Source of the DNA: Cherax quadricarinatus
Taxonomy: Eukaryota > Arthropoda > Malacostraca > Decapoda > Parastacidae
Length of the DNA: 64,000 nt
Assembly (NCBI RefSeq): GCF_038502225.1
Contig: NW_027195556.1
Span: 62,001-126,000, forward strand
Reading direction: 5' to 3'
The position numbers and the translations under genes are program-made. This document shows, piece by piece, positions 11,758 to 24,200 of this stretch; position 1 is the first letter of the stretch, and each line of letters begins with the position of its first letter. The notes under the pieces are model-generated. The model was not told the origin of the DNA. It made no database searches and saw nothing but the letters and a program-made list of their open reading frames with translations.

Positions 11758-12186
11758 GGTCTTGGATTACTGAAGCTTCTGCAGCACCTACTTCACCTGG
11801 TGTGTTACTCTCATTACCCAGTGTTCCAGGTCACCTAATTAGCTAAAGCGGCTACCGTTATGAATTGCTTTTATGCACAGTCCCATATATTTTTAAGAAT
11901 TTTTAACCAGTAGGTAACTTTTATGCGCGCGTGGAGAATGTCCATTGAGAAAGTAACTGTTAGTTTGTCTCTGAGACTTGGGACGAAATTTCCTCTACAA
12001 CTGTTTCCTTGAAAGAAAGAGGATGGTGCCTAGATGCCGAGGAAGAGGTGTTGATCCAAGAATTTGGAGCTACCTTCCTTTTCTTTAGATTAATTCTGAT
12101 ATCATTGCATTCCCCAGGTGTTGAATGACCTCTAAATGTTTAGCGCTCTCCTGTGAAATTAATTATAAGAATAGTGAATAATAATG

Positions 12187-12228
<42 letters not shown>

Positions 12229-12453
12229 TCAATAATTTCGTTTACTTAGTCTTCCTATGGTTTTTCCATGCAATTTCTTTGTTGAGTGTTTTACGGAGTG
12301 TGCGTCAAGGAGCCTTGTAGTAACCAGTACCGGTGAACGTGTGAAGGCAGACGTGTAACCTATGGGCAACTTTAGGAGACGTTTTGCTCACCAAGAGATT
12401 CCTAAATTCAATACAGAGTTCAAATAATCTAAAATGGATGGTCAGCCGTAGCG
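11758..12453. repeat. Unassigned, with (AAT)n microsatellite at 12182-12229
   Basis: About 16 aat triplets follow a gtgaataataatgat lead-in. The flanks show no recognised gene. Confidence 0.8.
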
Positions 12454-13163
12454 AGATCTGATGTAATATAATGTGTCAGACATCAGATGTAATATAATGT
12501 GTCAGACAACAGATGTAATATAATGTGTCAAACATCAGATGTAATATAATGTGTCAAACATCAGATGTAATATAATGTGTCAAACATCAGATGTAATATA
12601 ATGTGTCAAACATCAGATGTAATATAATGTGTCAAACATCAGATGTAATATAATGTGTCAGACATCAGATGTAATATAATGTGTCAAACATCAGATGTAA
12701 TATAATGTGTCAAACATCAGATGTAATATAATGTGTCAAACATCAGATGTAATATAATGTGTCAAACATCAGATGTTCAAACATCAGATGTAATATAATG
12801 TGTACATCAGATCAGATGTAATAGAATGTGTCAAACATCAGATGTAATATAATGTGTCAAACATCAGATGTAATATAATGTGACATCAGATGTAATATAA
12901 TGTGTCAGACATCAGATGTAATATAATGTGTCAGACATCAGATGTAATATAATGTGTCAGACATCAGATGTAATATAATGTGTCAAACATCAGATGTAAT
13001 ATAATGTGTCAGACATCAGATGTAATATAATGTGTCAAACATCAGATGTAATATAATGTGTCAGACATCAGATGTAATATAATGTGTCAGACATCAGATG
13101 TAATATAATGTGTCAAACATCAGATGTAATATAATGTGTCAGACATCAGATGTAATACAATGT
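12454..13163. repeat. Satellite-like array, 26-bp unit, about 27 copies
   Basis: Copies of atgtaatataatgtgtc + aaacatcag (or agacatcag). The a/g variant at one position alternates along the array. Two breaks (near 12775 and 12805) and one shortened unit (near 12880) mark local slippage or unequal exchange. Confidence 0.95.
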
Positions 13164-14879
<1,716 letters not shown>

Positions 14880-15405
14880 GTCACTGGAACGAATCACAAG
14901 GCAACGCAGAAAGCACTACCCGCGTTTCTATCCTCGTTTACTGCATCCAGTGAATTATTGAGTGAGATAGTCCCAGAACACTTGAATGGTACTGTAGGAA
15001 CTCATAAACCAATGTTTATCAAATCAGTGTGGGAGTGAGATATCCTTGCAGAATCTGAGAGACCATAAACAGGCCAACTGACACAGCAACATTGTGGACA
15101 ATATTGCTCGACAATAACATACTGGGATTTGTTTTCATAAATGTCTCTAATTACTTCTTTAGTACACACCCCGCTCCTCAAGCTGTTTGTAATAGTGTAA
15201 TTATAAGGAATATCTGCATCAGTGTATCGGCAGATCTTTTTGCACTCATTTGCCATATCTCAGGAGCAAAATATACCAATCACGAAGAGATGAGTGATAT
15301 TGTAGAGGGAAGCTTTGCCATAGTCTGCTTCCCATCAAATCAAGAACCTCAGGTAACCTGGACTAACGGTAGCCAGAAGTATCCAGAGGGAGTCACCTTA
15401 CAATA
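14880..15405 (+). pseudogene. Decayed fragment of an RLE-type LINE
   Basis: The plus strand reads KALPAFLSSFTASSELL, then EIVPEHLNGTVGTHKPMFIKSVW (about 14908-15035), and later DLFALICHISGAK, NHEEMSDIVE, NQEPQVTWTNGSQKYPEGVTLQ (about 15235-15405). These line up in order with the LINE at 44582-48424 (ALPAFLSS...LPEHL...FIDGV, then HEEVNNI, EPPQLCRSDGSQKRPDGITLQ). The Pro-Asp of the endonuclease RPDG box has become Pro-Glu. Stops interrupt the middle. Confidence 0.75.
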
Positions 15406-15614
15406 TTAAAAGTATGCAACATCTGGTCACAAGACAAACCTCTGGCTATCTGAAATACGAATTTTAACTGCTAAGTCTATTTTTATCCATACTATATCAA
15501 CTTATTTATTAATGTCTGACCAAAACTTTTTTCGTGTATTCAACAAAATATTGCTTCGTTTCACCTACTTTCTTTTAAAACTCTCTTTTACCGATTAAAC
15601 ACAGCCACAAACAA

Positions 15615-15656
<42 letters not shown>

Positions 15657-16725
15657 GGCGGGAGTAGCAGCATACTCAGTGCTCACGGGTTTTGGGCTCT
15701 TTCTGGCCTATCCAAGGATATTGGAGGGATCATATAAAGTGTTAGAGCCCGGTGAACAAGTCGGGAAGTGAAATACAAGCTGCCTAAACGAGAAAAGGGA
15801 GGCGAGGGCTACAAAATACTTAAATAATTTTGGAGTGAAATCGGTGCCAGAAATGGGGAGAGGCCTAGAGCCGGGTGCTTGAGTGTTGCCATAAGCAACA
15901 CTACTACAAATTCAAAATAATAAGTGTGATCCAAGCCAGAGAGTTAAGTACAAGTCAAGGACTGATGAGGTAGTGCATAAAGTGAAGGGAAAGAAAGAAA
16001 AAAAATAACTAACGATTATATTGGGACGTTGATGTTTTTCTCGAAGCAACGGTGTCCATAATAAAGAATGAAAGCGTCCAACTAATCAGTAAAGTTCACA
16101 TCTTGATAGTGCAGTGCATTAGATAATAGCAAGTGTATTAGAACTAACAAGTGTATAAGATAATAACAGTGTTAGATAATAACAAGCGGTACAACACTGA
16201 GTCGTGGTCTCATGGGCGAGGCATAGTGCCAGCCATCATAAATGTTAAGTGGTAAGGTGTGACCCAAAGGTAGTCAGTGAAGTGCAGATCTAGTACTGGG
16301 ATTGATGCGTTGTAAATGGGATCAAAATACAGACAGAGAAGAAACTGAAGTGGAACCAGGAGTCAGGAGTCAACGAGTTCAGCGCTGCCAGCCGTATGTA
16401 CTTGCCTAAGCGTGGTGTTGTGGGTCGGGTACTCAGCTAGGTCCTGCCAACTGTAAGCATGGAGGTCCTAACTCAGTGTGAGCAAGGAATAGGAAAGTAA
16501 CCAGCAGTAATTGATACTTAAATCCAGAAAGTGCATTAACTGAGAAGGTAGCATTACTAGGAAAGAGAGATGGGACTACAAATCTGAGCCTACATGACAG
16601 AGTGCGTGTAACGGTTACTTTTCAATCACATACTAACTTCCCCTCCCCTACCATCCCCCTAACCATTTCTCCCCCTGATCAGGTGTGAGGAGAGGGAAAT
16701 GGGTAGCTGGTGAGGGGTAACGTTA

Positions 16726-16812
<87 letters not shown>

Positions 16813-16980
16813 ACTTGTAGAAGTTGCGAGAGGCTAAGTTTTAGAACCTAGTATTACTTTGGGTATTCTATAAGTAGAAGTGATAAGTGTTAGAATTACT
16901 ATTGGTATTAGAATTACTGGTATTACTACTGGTATTTATTAACAGTATGAATACTTAGAAGAGAAGAGCACTATTCCTGG

Positions 16981-17020
<40 letters not shown>
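15406..17020. repeat. Unassigned, with three (CA)n tracts
   Basis: (CA)n tracts lie at 15618-15653, 16727-16812 and 16981-17020. 15654-16720 has no long open frame and no family I recognise. It could be the 5' untranslated part of an element, since CR1 copy 1 begins downstream, but nothing proves it. Confidence 0.7.
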
Positions 17021-17022
<2 letters not shown>

Positions 17023-17126
17023 GGCATACCCCCTAACTGGTGTGGGTCGAATCCTGGGGGACAGGATTAAGGACCCCAATGGAAATAAGTTAGACCCCAC
17101 TGTCTGGGTGGCTACATCCGAACGAA
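17021..17126 (+). mobile_element. SINE 3' fragment
   Basis: The stretch contains ctggtgtgggtcgaatcc followed by gattaaggaccccaatgg and ends in aaatcttatcttatc. The first part matches the body of the SINE at 59034-59341 (ctggtgtgggtcgcatcc). No tRNA-like head is present, so this is a 5'-truncated copy of a related SINE lodged next to a (CA)n tract. Confidence 0.6.
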
Positions 17127-17420
17127 ATCTTATCTTATCCACCCCCCCTTTACTCTCTCTCTCTCCCTCGATTTCTCTCCCCTTCGCTCTCCCTCCCTCT
17201 GTCTCTCTCTCTGTCTTTCTCTTTCCACCTCTCGTTCTCTCTATCTCTCTCCTTCTTACACACACCTTCCATTCATCTTCCCTTTCCTCCTACCTCTCGC
17301 CCCTGGCTTCCCTTCACATCCCTCCCTTCCCACTCATCACCCCCAGCCTACTCCCTATCATTCTCTCTCCCTCTCTCTATTCCTCTCTCTCTCCCTCTCT
17401 CACACAAGCTTCTCTCTGTG
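17127..17420. repeat. Polypyrimidine (CT-rich) tract
   Basis: About 280 bp, mainly ctctctccc words with ttccc spacers, lying directly before the first ORF of CR1 copy 1. It may be part of that element's 5' region or simple sequence. Confidence 0.8.
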
Positions 17421-17430
17421 GTAAAAAAAA

Positions 17431-18188
17431 ATGGGTAACCCAAGAGGGCGGAGACCCAGGGGTCAGGAGGCCGAACCCAGGAGGGAAGAACCTGGAAGGG
17501 AAGATTGGGAGATGGAGCTCACAAAAATGGAGGAAGAGTGGGGAAGGAAGCTAGCAGACCTCGGGAAGGTAATGGAGGAGAGGATAGCTGAAGAGAGGAT
17601 GTGGGAACTACAAATCTTAGCAGCAGAAGATAAGATAAAGTGCTTAGAAGAGGAGCTAAAAAACCTGAAACAGACTAGAGACACAAATGACAGTACAGAC
17701 ATGACATCAGAAACATCTATACCAGACAGACAAGGGGGATGTAGGGATTCAGGTAAAGATGAGTACGGGAAGCCTGAAGACAATGAAGGTGACATGACAT
17801 ATACAGAGACTAACAGTGAACTACAGTGGCAGGGAAGACAGTCCACTGAGCATAGGGGCTGCAGCAAGGGCAGGAGTTGAAGGAAGGAACGTTTCGATGG
17901 AAACAGCTAAAACACCTCAGAGGATGCAAAGAGAATTACAGTGGGAGGAGGAGAGGGAGAGGTCAGTGTTTGTCTACGGGCTCCAAGAAGTCGAAGGGGA
18001 AACCTACGATGAAAGAAACCAGGGGGAGAAGAAAGCGATCGAAGGTATCATGAAAGCAATGGGTGAGGGAGACATGACACAGGTGGCAAATTTTCGGAAA
18101 ATTGGGTGGTTTGCAGGTGGAAGGAAACAGCCTGTCAAAGTAATCTTCAAAGCAGAATTAACTCGAACCAGGGCCCTGCAGGTGAAAG
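17431..18188 (+). pseudogene. CR1-like LINE copy 1, ORF1 (5' part, interrupted)
   Basis: The frame opens with ATG at 17431 and encodes a charged protein. Arg/Glu-rich start, then a probable coiled coil (about residues 30-90: WEMELTKMEEEWGRKLADL, LQILAAEDKIKCLEEEL), then the C-terminal domain RSVFVYGLQEVEGE, NFRKIGWFAGGRKQPVKVIF. The layout, a coiled coil followed by an RRM/CTD-like nucleic-acid-binding part, is that of LINE ORF1 proteins. One frameshift near 17860 joins the two halves. The gene is cut at 18188 by the LTR element and resumes at 26219. Copy 2 (30452 on) carries the same protein. Confidence 0.8.
18185..18188. repeat. Left target-site duplication (aaag)
   Basis: The aaag before the LTR is repeated at 26219-26222. 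Joining the LINE flanks with one aaag restores the reading seen in CR1 copy 2 (gagaaagcaagactgag). Confidence 0.8.
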
Positions 18189-19411
18189 TGTTGCAACCCC
18201 TGAATGGGTTACAATGATTATTATGTATATATGTAATGTATATTATCTTTTCATATAATTTTATATTGCTTATATTTGCGATAATAGCTAAATCGTAAAT
18301 GTATGACCTTATATTATTATTTGACTGTTATATTGTTATTTAGCTTATGTTGTTAGGATGTATATAAAATGTGCTCAGTTAGGCTTGATTATCAAACTAC
18401 TGTAATTATCGCTTGTCGCTCGTTATACTGCCGGCTTCTGAGCTGCAGTTGTCCACGTAGCTATCACGTGATCGAGGGGGGGGTGTCCTCACCTCGTGTG
18501 AAGTAGTCAGTCTGCTGGAGACTCGCTTGCTGGTTGGACAGATTGTCTGTCTCATTATTCTTGTTAGTTCTGTAGAACTTTGTTCACAGAACATTGTATA
18601 GACTTAGTGATTTTCGACGTTGTACTGAGGTTGTGTGTCGCTTAGACACTCTGAATATCTCAGGTCCTTAGCTATAGCTTCTGACCTAATTTTGTACTGG
18701 TTCCTGTGTATTGTCACAGTCACAGTTTTACCTATGCTGAACAAAGATTCAGTATTATGGGAGTTTTGTAACTTTAGTGGAGGATCTGCAGATGGTCCCT
18801 ACTTAGTGTTGTTATATTATTTCCCAGTTCCTGATTCTGTGTCGCAGTCGCTTGATATTACATTGCTATAGGGCTTAGCATTCTTTGTTGTTCAAGCAGA
18901 CTGTTCGGGTTGCCAGTCGGTCAAGAAGTTAGTTTATTTGAGGACTTTGTCAGTCACTTGTTTAAGTCTAATTCGAGTCTTGAGACACAGCTAACTACTT
19001 AAGAGCACTTATACGCATACACACACTTGTACATATTTGTAATATCTTATTAAATGTTAATGTACCTGACGGTACTTAAGAATTATAAATGTGATATGTG
19101 CTTTCAGCACAATAATATTGAACTCGAGAGATTGATTTTATTTTGATTGCTGTAATTAATTTACTCTGATAATATACCTCTAGACAACTTATATACTTAA
19201 TAAATTTATTAAATTTTAATTTCTCTAGTTAGTAGCCTACCAGTTGTAATCCTAAAGCACTATTGAACCATACTGAATTATAATGGATAATTGGACAAGG
19301 ATACTAACTACTTGTTACGAAAACCCAGTAACAGGCTGGATGCTAGAAGGGCAGTCCTTTCTAGTATTCACTGGAGATCTCTAAGCTTTTGGAATCGCGT
19401 TTTTTGTAACA
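18189..19411 (+). repeat. 5' LTR (973 bp shared; probably extends to 19411)
   Basis: The shared repeat begins tgttgcaacc and its identity with the 3' copy stops at 19161. However, gtaaca at 19406-19411, two bases before the primer-binding site, would give the normal LTR ends TGTT...AACA and a length of 1223 bp. On that reading the 3' copy lacks its last 250 bp. A TATA box lies at 18361-18369 and an AATAAA at 19199-19204. The two small frames inside it occur identically in both LTRs and are not supported as genes. Confidence 0.75.
18361..18369 (+). promoter_or_regulatory. LTR TATA box (tatataaaa)
   Basis: A tatataaaa motif about 170 bp into the LTR, followed by tgctcagttaggcttg. It is the only good TATA in the first half of the LTR and would drive the genomic transcript. 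The second copy is at 25418-25426. Confidence 0.6.
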
Positions 19412-19413
19412 AA

Positions 19414-19431
19414 TGGGGGCCTGTCCGGGAT
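19414..19431 (+). promoter_or_regulatory. Primer-binding site, tRNA-Pro-like
   Basis: tgggggcctgtccgggat differs at two positions from the tRNA-Pro primer-binding site of murine leukaemia virus. It follows ...gtaaca aa, the usual spacing after an LTR end in CA. The complementary 18 nt would be a tRNA 3' end terminating in CCA. Confidence 0.75.
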
Positions 19432-19697
19432 GCTCTTGATCCAAGGTGTTGGAGAAATTGTCCAGTTTGACATACTAGTACTTCTATGATCAAACACTTT
19501 GAGTATTTTCCTAATCTGAAGACTTTGAGTTTAGTCTTGTACAACATACCAGGTGGATGTATGTACCTGACTGAGTCTCTTGATCCAAGGAGATGGAAAT
19601 ACTGTTTGAGTTCTAGCTCTAAGACAACCAACACTAAAATTCCTATTAGGATTATAGTTTCCCATAATCACTCTCTCGTAGTACAATTATTTTCGTG

Positions 19698-21245
19698 ATG
19701 TATGCCAAAGTGAAACAGTTAATTGATACTCTGACTTTGTCTGAGTTAAGTACATTAAAACTTCAGACGTGTTGGCAAGTAGCCAAATATCTCGGTGTGA
19801 CGTATAACAGGAATTACACCGCTGAAACTGTCAGAGCATTAATTAAAGATATATTGTTTCCTGCTCATACAGAGATGTCTGATTATGATTCAGATTCAGA
19901 AAGCCTAGTGTCACAATTAGGAAGTATGACTCTATTTGATGAAGAAAGAGCAACTAGAGCAGAAGTGAGCCTAGTGGCTGAGCCTAGTGTAGCTCAGTTC
20001 TCGCTCACACCTTCCCGCCTCACTGACACTATAGCACAGAGTGTAGCTGGTAGTATGACACAGCCTAATACTAGTACAGTGTATACTACACCTGTATTTA
20101 CTTATCCTAGACCAGATCTAGACACTCTAGAGACGGCTGGACCAAGTGTCCGACCTAAGGACCGTCCAGACCATGTTAATTTCCCTACTCCTCCATTACC
20201 CACTGGTCCTATCTCTCAGGAACAGTTTGAGAGGTTTGAACGCCTCCTTATGTTGCAGACTGCACAAATAGAGGCACAGAGGAGATTGAACGAAGAAGAT
20301 TTCCAAAGAGAAAATGTTCGTCTGGGAAGACAACAGACTGATAGATCACAGGACACATTTAATGTGCAGAAAGCTGCATCCATGGTTCCTAAGTTTTTTG
20401 AAAGTGACTTAGACACATATTTTGATGTGTTTGAGAACCAGGCTCGTGCTATGAACTGGCCACGTAAGCACTGGGCAACATTGCTTCATACTGCTTTGAC
20501 AGGAAGAGCTCAAACTTGTACGGCTGCTTTGCCATTTGCTAAGTACATTAGTTATGACGCTGTCAAACAAACTATTCTAGAGACGTATAACTTGTTACCT
20601 GTAAGTTATCAAAGAGCCTTTCGTACGTTACAACGACGACAAGATCAAACTTGTGTAGAGTTTGCTCGTGAGAAAAAAGTTGCTTTTGAGAGATGGACTA
20701 GAGCTGCTAAATGTAACAACTATAACAGCCTTGTTCAGTTGTTACTACACGAAGAGTTTAACAACTGTATGTCTGCTGACATACAAGAATATCTGATCGA
20801 TCATACTACCTCAGATATTCTGGAAACTGCAGCATTAGCAGACAATTACGAAATTTCTCACAAACTTGTACGTACTAAAACACTCAGAAACAAGGTAACT
20901 AAAAATTGTCCTAGAAGTTGGCCACCTAAATCAGCTGCTCATTGCCGGCCTGATGTACCTGCTACTGTAACTTCTCGTACCTTTACCAGGAAAACTCACA
21001 ATCCTGAATCTGTCTCTGTGGCTAGACAGAAATCTGATATCGAGAAGAAGAAAGTTAAATGTACCTATTGTAACAGGAAAGGACATACTAGAGAGTATTG
21101 CTATAAGTTAGAAAGAGATACGAGATACAATCGTGCGGCTGGCGCCCCCACACAAGTCGTATCCTCTTCCGAGCAACAAAGACACCAAAATCCTAGCAAT
21201 ACCTCTGATCCTACTGTTTTAGATAATGTTACTCAGGATAGATGA
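19698..21245 (+). CDS. gag: Gag polyprotein of the Gmr1-type element
   Basis: A structural protein of about 515 residues that would assemble the particle and package element RNA. I choose ATG 19698; the codon before it is GTG. The N-terminal 80 residues are moderately charged. A Ser/Thr/Pro-rich linker follows (about 80-170), then a helical capsid-like region (about 210-400: FFESDLDTYFDVFENQA, HWATLLHTALTGRA, FAREKKVAFERW). One CCHC zinc knuckle at residues 455-468 (CX2CX4HX4C, CTYCNRKGHTREYC) binds RNA. A short tail ends at TGA 21243-21245, in frame with pol and followed by ctag. The frame is intact. Confidence 0.9.
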   Translation: MYAKVKQLIDTLTLSELSTLKLQTCWQVAKYLGVTYNRNYTAETVRALIKDILFPAHTEMSDYDSDSESLVSQLGSMTLFDEERATRAEVSLVAEPSVAQFSLTPSRLTDTIAQSVAGSMTQPNTSTVYTTPVFTYPRPDLDTLETAGPSVRPKDRPDHVNFPTPPLPTGPISQEQFERFERLLMLQTAQIEAQRRLNEEDFQRENVRLGRQQTDRSQDTFNVQKAASMVPKFFESDLDTYFDVFENQARAMNWPRKHWATLLHTALTGRAQTCTAALPFAKYISYDAVKQTILETYNLLPVSYQRAFRTLQRRQDQTCVEFAREKKVAFERWTRAAKCNNYNSLVQLLLHEEFNNCMSADIQEYLIDHTTSDILETAALADNYEISHKLVRTKTLRNKVTKNCPRSWPPKSAAHCRPDVPATVTSRTFTRKTHNPESVSVARQKSDIEKKKVKCTYCNRKGHTREYCYKLERDTRYNRAAGAPTQVVSSSEQQRHQNPSNTSDPTVLDNVTQDR

Positions 21246-21249
21246 CTAG
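21243..21249 (+). promoter_or_regulatory. Probable gag-pol stop-codon readthrough site (TGACTAG)
   Basis: The gag stop TGA is directly followed by CTAG, and the same frame stays open through 14 codons into the pol ATG at 21288 and on to 24635. UGA-CUA is a known strong 3' context for translational readthrough. A shared frame separated by one stop fits gammaretrovirus-style Gag-Pol expression, but this is inferred from sequence only. Confidence 0.6.
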
Positions 21250-21287
21250 CGTCAGAAAGTGTATCTGACGAAAAGATTCGTTCAGCG

Positions 21288-24200
21288 ATGAGTCCTTACT
21301 TTTCGAGAGATAAAGTAGGATTTGACGAATCACATCTAACTGAGATAATTTCTTTCAGAGACACTGGCAGTTATCTCACGTTATTAAGAGAAGATGTACT
21401 GCCCATTACTGACGATACCTATTGCAAGATAGATGTATTGTTAGAAGCCTATGGAGGGGCTGTTATAAAAGTGACTCTGCACAAAGTTTATATTGAAACA
21501 AGCTATTATACTGGTTATATTTCAGTGGGTATATCCAGTGGTGTATTTCCCATCAGGTCAGTGGACTTGTTGATAGGGAACGATATCCTTCATGCTGGTA
21601 TATGTAAAGAACCACTTGTGATTGATAATAACACTGATGATAATTATGCCATTGAAGCTTGTAGAGAGAAACCTATTTTATTTCCTCTCAGTGCAATTAC
21701 TAGAGCTATGTCAAAGATTCAACAACCATCCTTGTCTCCTGTTGAGTTAGTGGATGACAATGATTTGGGCTTGAATATGTTGTTTAGTGACGCTCTGCGC
21801 CCAGGATCATTAACACTGACTCCCCCCGGTCATCAACCTAGTCAGGACACAACTGACGTTAAATTTCTTACTCATGATGATTTAATCAAGGATCAGTTTG
21901 TTGATCAGTCACTGGAAAGACTGAGAGATATAGCAGTTACTGAGAGTGAAGCAAAGGATCTCGATAATTGTTACTATTATAGTAACGGTGTACTGATGGA
22001 GAAAAACACATGTAAGTTGTCAGCTGATAGTGTTTCTACCACAGTCAAGAATCTAGTTGTGTTACCAGTTACATTTCGTGAACAAGCCATTGATTTTGCT
22101 CACAATAGTCCCATAGGAGGACATTTGGGTGTCAAGAAGACACTCAGTAAACTGGCAAAACATTTTACTTGGCCAAAGATGAAGGAAACAGTAGCTGATC
22201 ATGTGCGACGTTGCCACGTGTGTCAAGTGACAGGCAAGCCAGCGCACACACCTCCACCTGCGCCTCTCATTCCTATCACCGTGCATGGTGAACCATTCTC
22301 ACGTCTTATTATTGATTGTGTTGGTCCTTTGCCTAGAACCAAACTAGGAAACCAATACTTATTTACTATTATGGACGCTGCAACACGCTATCCCGAAGCT
22401 ATTCCTATGAGAAAAATTAATGCTCGTGCTATTGTGAGAGCGCTGATGAAATTTTTCTCCCAGGTTGGATTGCCACGAGAGATACAATCAGATCAGGGAT
22501 CTAACTTCACTTCTAAGATCTTTCGAGAAGCATTATCCCACCTAGGAATAAAGTCTGTACTTTCAACCAGTTATCATCCACAGTCACAAGGTGCTCTAGA
22601 GAGATTTCATCAGACACTGAAGTCCATGATGAGAGCTTATTGTGAACATTTTTCTAGAGACTGGGATGAGGGTATACCTTTTCTTCTGTTCGCTATGAGA
22701 GAAAGTGAGCAAGAAAGTCTCGGATTTAGTCCGTTTGAATTAATATTCGGACACCAAGTGCGTGGTCCTCTTGCAGTGTTGAAAGACGTGTGGACAGGAA
22801 AATCAAATCCATCATTGAGTACTTCACCTTCATTAATGCAGCAACATCTGACAGCCGCTAGAGAGCTAGCTTCGAAAAACCTAGTTTCAGCCCAAGCTAG
22901 AATGAAGCAGCATTATGACAAGCGTGCTGTCTCTCGTTCTTTTAAAGCAGGAGATAAGGTGATGGCTCGGAAATTAGTACCAGGTCATGCTCTACAAGCC
23001 AGGTATGATGGTCCCCTGGAAGTAGTGAAAAAGCTTAGCGACGTAAATTATTTGGTACGTACGCCTGGGAAAAAGAAATCTAATCATGTGTACCATGTTA
23101 ACCAGCTTAAGGCATACTACGCTAGTCCTCTACCTACTACTTCTATTCTTCCTAGGACAGAGGAAGAAAACGTCAGTCTACCTGACATCTCTAGAGGTAT
23201 AGAGGTTCGTTTAGAAAATTCAGTGACTCTACAATCACTAGACGATTTTCTTAGTAACCTTGGGAGTGATAAAGCTGGTGATATTAAAAACATGATTTTG
23301 CATTTCCCTGAATTGTTCGGTGATGTTCCTAAACGTTGTACTCTGGGTGTACATGACGTTGATGTACAGGGAGCATCACCCATTAAGCAATCACCATATA
23401 GGATGAGTCCAACAAAGCATAAAGCATTGAGAGAAGAGGTTGATTTTCTGTTAGCTCACGGACTTATTGAGCGCAGTAAAAGTCCATGGGCATCTCCCTG
23501 TATTTTAGTGCCTAAACCTGACGGTAGTTTCAGGATGTGCACTGATTACAGGAAAGTGAACTCTGTCACCTTGCCTGATGGTTATCCTCTACCTCGCATT
23601 GACGACCTTATTGACCGTGTGTCAGGAGCCCAGTTTGTCAGCCGTTTAGATCTCTTACGAGGCTATTATCAAGTCCCGCTTACTGAACGTGCTCAAGAAA
23701 TATCTGCTTTTACTGTTCAAGATGGATTGTTTAACTACCTCGTCACCCCCTTCGGCCTATGTAACGCGGCTTCTTCATTCCAACGTATAATGAACGAGTT
23801 GACCCACAACTTAGAAGGAGTAGAAGCCTACCTTGACGACTTAGTGGTGTACAGTGACGAGTGGGAACAGCACTTGACGCGTCTCAGAGCATTGTTTGAG
23901 AGACTGGCGCACTACAACTTCACTGTTAACTTAGCTAAATGTAGTTTTGGTCAAGCCAAGATTACCTATCTAGGCTTTTGTATCGGCCAAGGTGAGGTTG
24001 CTCCTATTGAGGCTAAGGTTCGTGCAATTTCTGAATTTCCAGTGCCACAGGATAGGAAAGGAGTACAGAGATTCCTGGGTATGGCAGGATATTATCGCAG
24101 GTTCTGTCCAAACTTTTCTCAGATTGCAGCTCCACTTACTGAGCTTACTAGTAGCAAAGTTCAGTTCACCTGGACTAGAGATTGTTCAGACTCGTTCAAA

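Noticed and set aside
12454..13163. CRISPR-like array
   Set aside because: Units are contiguous with no unique spacers and the context is eukaryotic; it is a satellite-type array.
18406..18871. Two small frames repeated identically at 25463-25928 as possible accessory genes
   Set aside because: They lie in the LTRs, which are identical anyway, so the match is not evidence of coding.
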